Positions 61,601 to 64,000 of a stretch of 64,000 nt of DNA are shown piece after piece. Within the stretch, counting starts at the first letter, position 1. The number at the start of each line of letters is the position of its first letter. The stretch comes from Sphingomonas sp. CCH10-B3 (GTDB taxonomy: Bacteria > Pseudomonadota > Alphaproteobacteria > Sphingomonadales > Sphingomonadaceae), in NCBI RefSeq assembly GCF_001556185.1, contig NZ_LSIJ01000105.1:62001-126000 (forward strand), written 5' to 3'. A program made the position numbers and the translations under genes. The notes under the pieces are model-generated. The model was not told the origin of the DNA, did not search any database, and saw only the letters and a list, made by a program, of their open reading frames with translations.

Positions 61601-64000
61601 CTAGTCCGCCAAGCTCCGCGACGCCTGTTCATAGCTGTCGCGCGACAGCCCCGGCGCCGCCAATATGCGCTCCAGTTCCGCGCGCATCAGCGCCGCGCGG
61701 TCGGCCGTGAACCGCTTCCACCGGCCGAGCGGTGGCAGCAGCTTTGCGGCGGTCTGCGGGTTGATCCGGTCGAGCGCGATCAGCTGATCGGCGACGAAGC
61801 GATAGCCGCGCCCATCGGCAGCATGGAACGCGCGCTGATTGACGCTGAAGGCACCCACCAGCGCCCGCGCGCGATTGGGATTGGTGAGCGTGAAATCACG
61901 GTGACGGGCAAGCTCGACCACAGTGTCGAGCGTGTCGTCGCGGCTCGACAGCGCCTGAGTCGAAAACCATTTGTCGAGCACCAGCGCATTGTCCGAATAG
62001 CGGTTGTAGAAAATGTCGAGCGCGGCGATCCGCGTGTTCGAATTGCCGTTCGCCAGCGTGGACAGCGCGCCCTGGCGATCGGTCATATTGTCAGCCGCTT
62101 CGAACTGGCGGAAGGCGATGTCGGCGGCGTCGCCCGCACCGCTGGCGGCGATATAGCCAAGCGCGACGCTCTTCAGTCGCCGCAATCCCTTGGCTTCGGG
62201 CGTATATTCGAACGCGCCGGTGGCCGATGCCCGCGCATAGGCCGCGCGCCAGTCGGCCTCGAGCGTCTTGCCGAGATCGCGGCGCAGCGCTTCACGCGCG
62301 CGGAACACGGCGTCGGGATCGACGACGGGCAATTGGTCGCCAATGAAGGCTTCGGACGGCAGCAGTACGGCCTCGGCAATGAAGGCCGGGTCGAGTGCCG
62401 GGCTCCGCAGCGTTTCGCGCACAGCGGCGATCACCGCGCCATGCTCGCCGCGCCCGTGGGCGATGCTCGTCACCAGCGTGTCGAGCATCAGCTGCTGCAT
62501 CGCTTCATAGCGCGCAAAGGGATCGTCATCATGCGCCGAAAGCAGCGCCAGCTCGATCGCCGAGCGATCGGTCTCGATCGTCACCGGCGCCGAAAACTGC
62601 CGGTTGATCGACAGCAGCGGCGGCTCGTCGACGCCGGCAAAGTCGATCGACTGTTCGGCCCCTGTCAGCAGCACCAGCTGCTCATCGCCGATCGGCTGGC
62701 CGCTCGCGCTGCCGAACAGCTTGACGCGGACCGGCAGCACCATTGGCGCCTTGACCGGCTGGCCAGGCGTCGGCGCGATCGATTGGGTGAGCGTCAGCGT
62801 GGCGGCGCGTGCCGAGACATCGTGGCGAAGCGACGCCGTGATCTTGGGCGTGCCGGCCTGGCTGTACCAGAGGCGGAACTGCGCCAGATCGACGCCGCTG
62901 GCGGCCTCCATGCTTGCGACGAAATCCTCGCAGGTTGCCGCCGTCCCATCGAAGCGATCGAAATAAAGATCGGTCCCGGCGCGGAACTTCTCGGGTCCGA
63001 GAATCGTCGCCATCATGCGGATGACTTCGGCGCCCTTGTTATAAATCGTCGCGGTATAGAAATTCGAGATTTCGATATAGCTTTCGGGGCGGATCGGATG
63101 CGCGAGCGGCCCCGCATCCTCGGGGAATTGCGCGGCGCGCAGCGCGCGGACATCCTCGATCCGCTTGACCGCCGCCGATCCCTGGTCGGCGGAAAATTGC
63201 TGATCGCGAAAGACGGTGAAGCCTTCCTTCAGCGACAGCTGGAACCAGTCGCGGCAGGTAACGCGATTGCCCGACCAATTGTGGAAATATTCATGCGCGA
63301 CGACAGCGGCGATCGCGTCATAATCATAATCGGTCGCGGTATCGGCATCGGCAAGGATGTAGCGGCTGTTGAAAATGTTCAGCCCCTTGTTCTCCATCGC
63401 GCCGAAATTGAAATCGTCGACCGCGACGATGTTGAAGACGTCGAGGTCATAGGCGCGCCCATAGACGTCCTCGTCCCATTTCATCGCCGTTTGCAGCGCG
63501 GCAAGCGCGTGGTCGGTCTTGGGCAGATCACCAGCGCGCACCCAGATGCCGAGTTGGACGCTGCGTCCGTCCATCGTCGTGAACGTCGCGCGGTTGGCGG
63601 CCAGATCACCCGCGACCATCGCGAACAGATAGCAGGGCTTGGGATAGGGATCGTGCCATTCGGCCCAGTGACGGCCATCATCAAGGTCGCCCGACGCGAC
63701 CGGATCGCCATTGGCGAGCAGCACCGGATAGCGCGCCTTGTCCGCCGTCATCCGCACCCGGTAGCGGCTCAGAATGTCGGGACGGTCAGGGAAGAAGGTG
63801 ATCCGGCGAAAGCCCTCGGCCTCGCACTGGGTGCAGAGCAGGCCGCCCGAGGCATAGAGCCCCATAAGCTGGGTGTTGCGTTCGGGCGCGATCTCGACTT
63901 CGGTCTCGATGACATGCCGCTCGCCGTCGAGCGCGATCACCAGCGCGCCGTGATCGAGCGACCAGCCATCGCTCTCGGCACCGTCGACGCGCACGCTGAT
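61601..64000 (-). CDS. pepN: aminopeptidase N, M1 family, 5' partial
   Basis: Zinc metallopeptidase. Motifs: FGAMENKGLNIFNSRY (substrate recognition), VVAHEYFHNWSGNRV (HExxH zinc site) and, 19 residues on, the third ligand Glu in LSLKEGFTVFRDQQF. The C-terminal domains typical of the Escherichia coli PepN subfamily are complete (ending YEQASRSLAD). About 800 residues are visible and the frame is open to the window end, so some 60-80 N-terminal residues are missing. Cytoplasmic turnover of peptides is its likely role. Confidence 0.95.
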   Translation of the reverse strand: MSVRVDGAESDGWSLDHGALVIALDGERHVIETEVEIAPERNTQLMGLYASGGLLCTQCEAEGFRRITFFPDRPDILSRYRVRMTADKARYPVLLANGDPVASGDLDDGRHWAEWHDPYPKPCYLFAMVAGDLAANRATFTTMDGRSVQLGIWVRAGDLPKTDHALAALQTAMKWDEDVYGRAYDLDVFNIVAVDDFNFGAMENKGLNIFNSRYILADADTATDYDYDAIAAVVAHEYFHNWSGNRVTCRDWFQLSLKEGFTVFRDQQFSADQGSAAVKRIEDVRALRAAQFPEDAGPLAHPIRPESYIEISNFYTATIYNKGAEVIRMMATILGPEKFRAGTDLYFDRFDGTAATCEDFVASMEAASGVDLAQFRLWYSQAGTPKITASLRHDVSARAATLTLTQSIAPTPGQPVKAPMVLPVRVKLFGSASGQPIGDEQLVLLTGAEQSIDFAGVDEPPLLSINRQFSAPVTIETDRSAIELALLSAHDDDPFARYEAMQQLMLDTLVTSIAHGRGEHGAVIAAVRETLRSPALDPAFIAEAVLLPSEAFIGDQLPVVDPDAVFRAREALRRDLGKTLEADWRAAYARASATGAFEYTPEAKGLRRLKSVALGYIAASGAGDAADIAFRQFEAADNMTDRQGALSTLANGNSNTRIAALDIFYNRYSDNALVLDKWFSTQALSSRDDTLDTVVELARHRDFTLTNPNRARALVGAFSVNQRAFHAADGRGYRFVADQLIALDRINPQTAAKLLPPLGRWKRFTADRAALMRAELERILAAPGLSRDSYEQASRSLAD

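Overview
This is high-GC, gene-dense DNA from an alphaproteobacterium, most probably a member of Sphingomonadales (Sphingomonas/Novosphingobium/Sphingopyxis-like). The evidence is the 180-kDa-type NAD-glutamate dehydrogenase, the chelatase cobS/cobT genes near a J-domain gene and bolA, two large TonB-dependent receptors, the M1 aminopeptidase PepN, and the CGTCATCCCCGCGAAGGCGG-type inverted repeat. Assignment to the order is inference; no rRNA gene is present.

Layout. 1-10937: core genes. These are NAD-GDH (5' end outside the window), a Fur-type iron-uptake pair (TonB receptor plus PepSY membrane protein), a ribbon-helix-helix protein, and cobT/cobS for cobaltochelatase. 11015-13597: an HxlR-type regulator divergent from a row of small VOC, DUF1428 and SRPBCC proteins. 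13850-16063: a compact three-gene operon of lower GC with two class III nucleotide cyclase-domain proteins and a membrane protein of the Pycsar effector type. It is a candidate anti-phage Pycsar-like system with a tandem cyclase. 16110-22352: J-domain protein, BolA, NUDIX, pirin, S9 peptidase, alpha/beta hydrolase and hemerythrin protein.

22398-51631: an apparent integrated genomic island of about 29 kb at the 3' end of tRNA-Leu(CAG). It has a tyrosine integrase next to the tRNA, a degenerate copy of the tRNA 3' end at the far side, and matching arm-type repeats at both ends. Nested inside it, between exact 42-bp direct repeats (24227-24268 and 50204-50245), lies a nearly complete aerobic cobalamin pathway: cobW-N-G-H-I-J, cobK on the opposite strand, cobL-E-M-B-F-O, bluB, a DUF1636 gene, the DMB phosphoribosyltransferase, a histidine phosphatase, the ribazoletransferase, cobC, cobD, cobQ and cobU. 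Upstream are a TonB receptor, a NiCoT cobalt transporter and an unknown gene. Two near-duplicate cobalamin riboswitches control the receptor/transporter unit and the biosynthetic unit. The island encodes CobN, but its chelatase partners CobS and CobT lie about 30 kb away in core DNA.

51846-64000: core genes again. These are an NDUFA9-type protein, uppP, gltD, an MNT/HEPN toxin-antitoxin-type pair inserted with translational coupling between gltD and gltB, a glutathione S-transferase, a CsaA-like protein, and pepN (5' end outside the window).

The strongest candidates for something undescribed are the tandem-cyclase Pycsar-like operon, the MNT/HEPN pair within the glutamate synthase operon, and the mobile B12 island with its nested 42-bp repeats.
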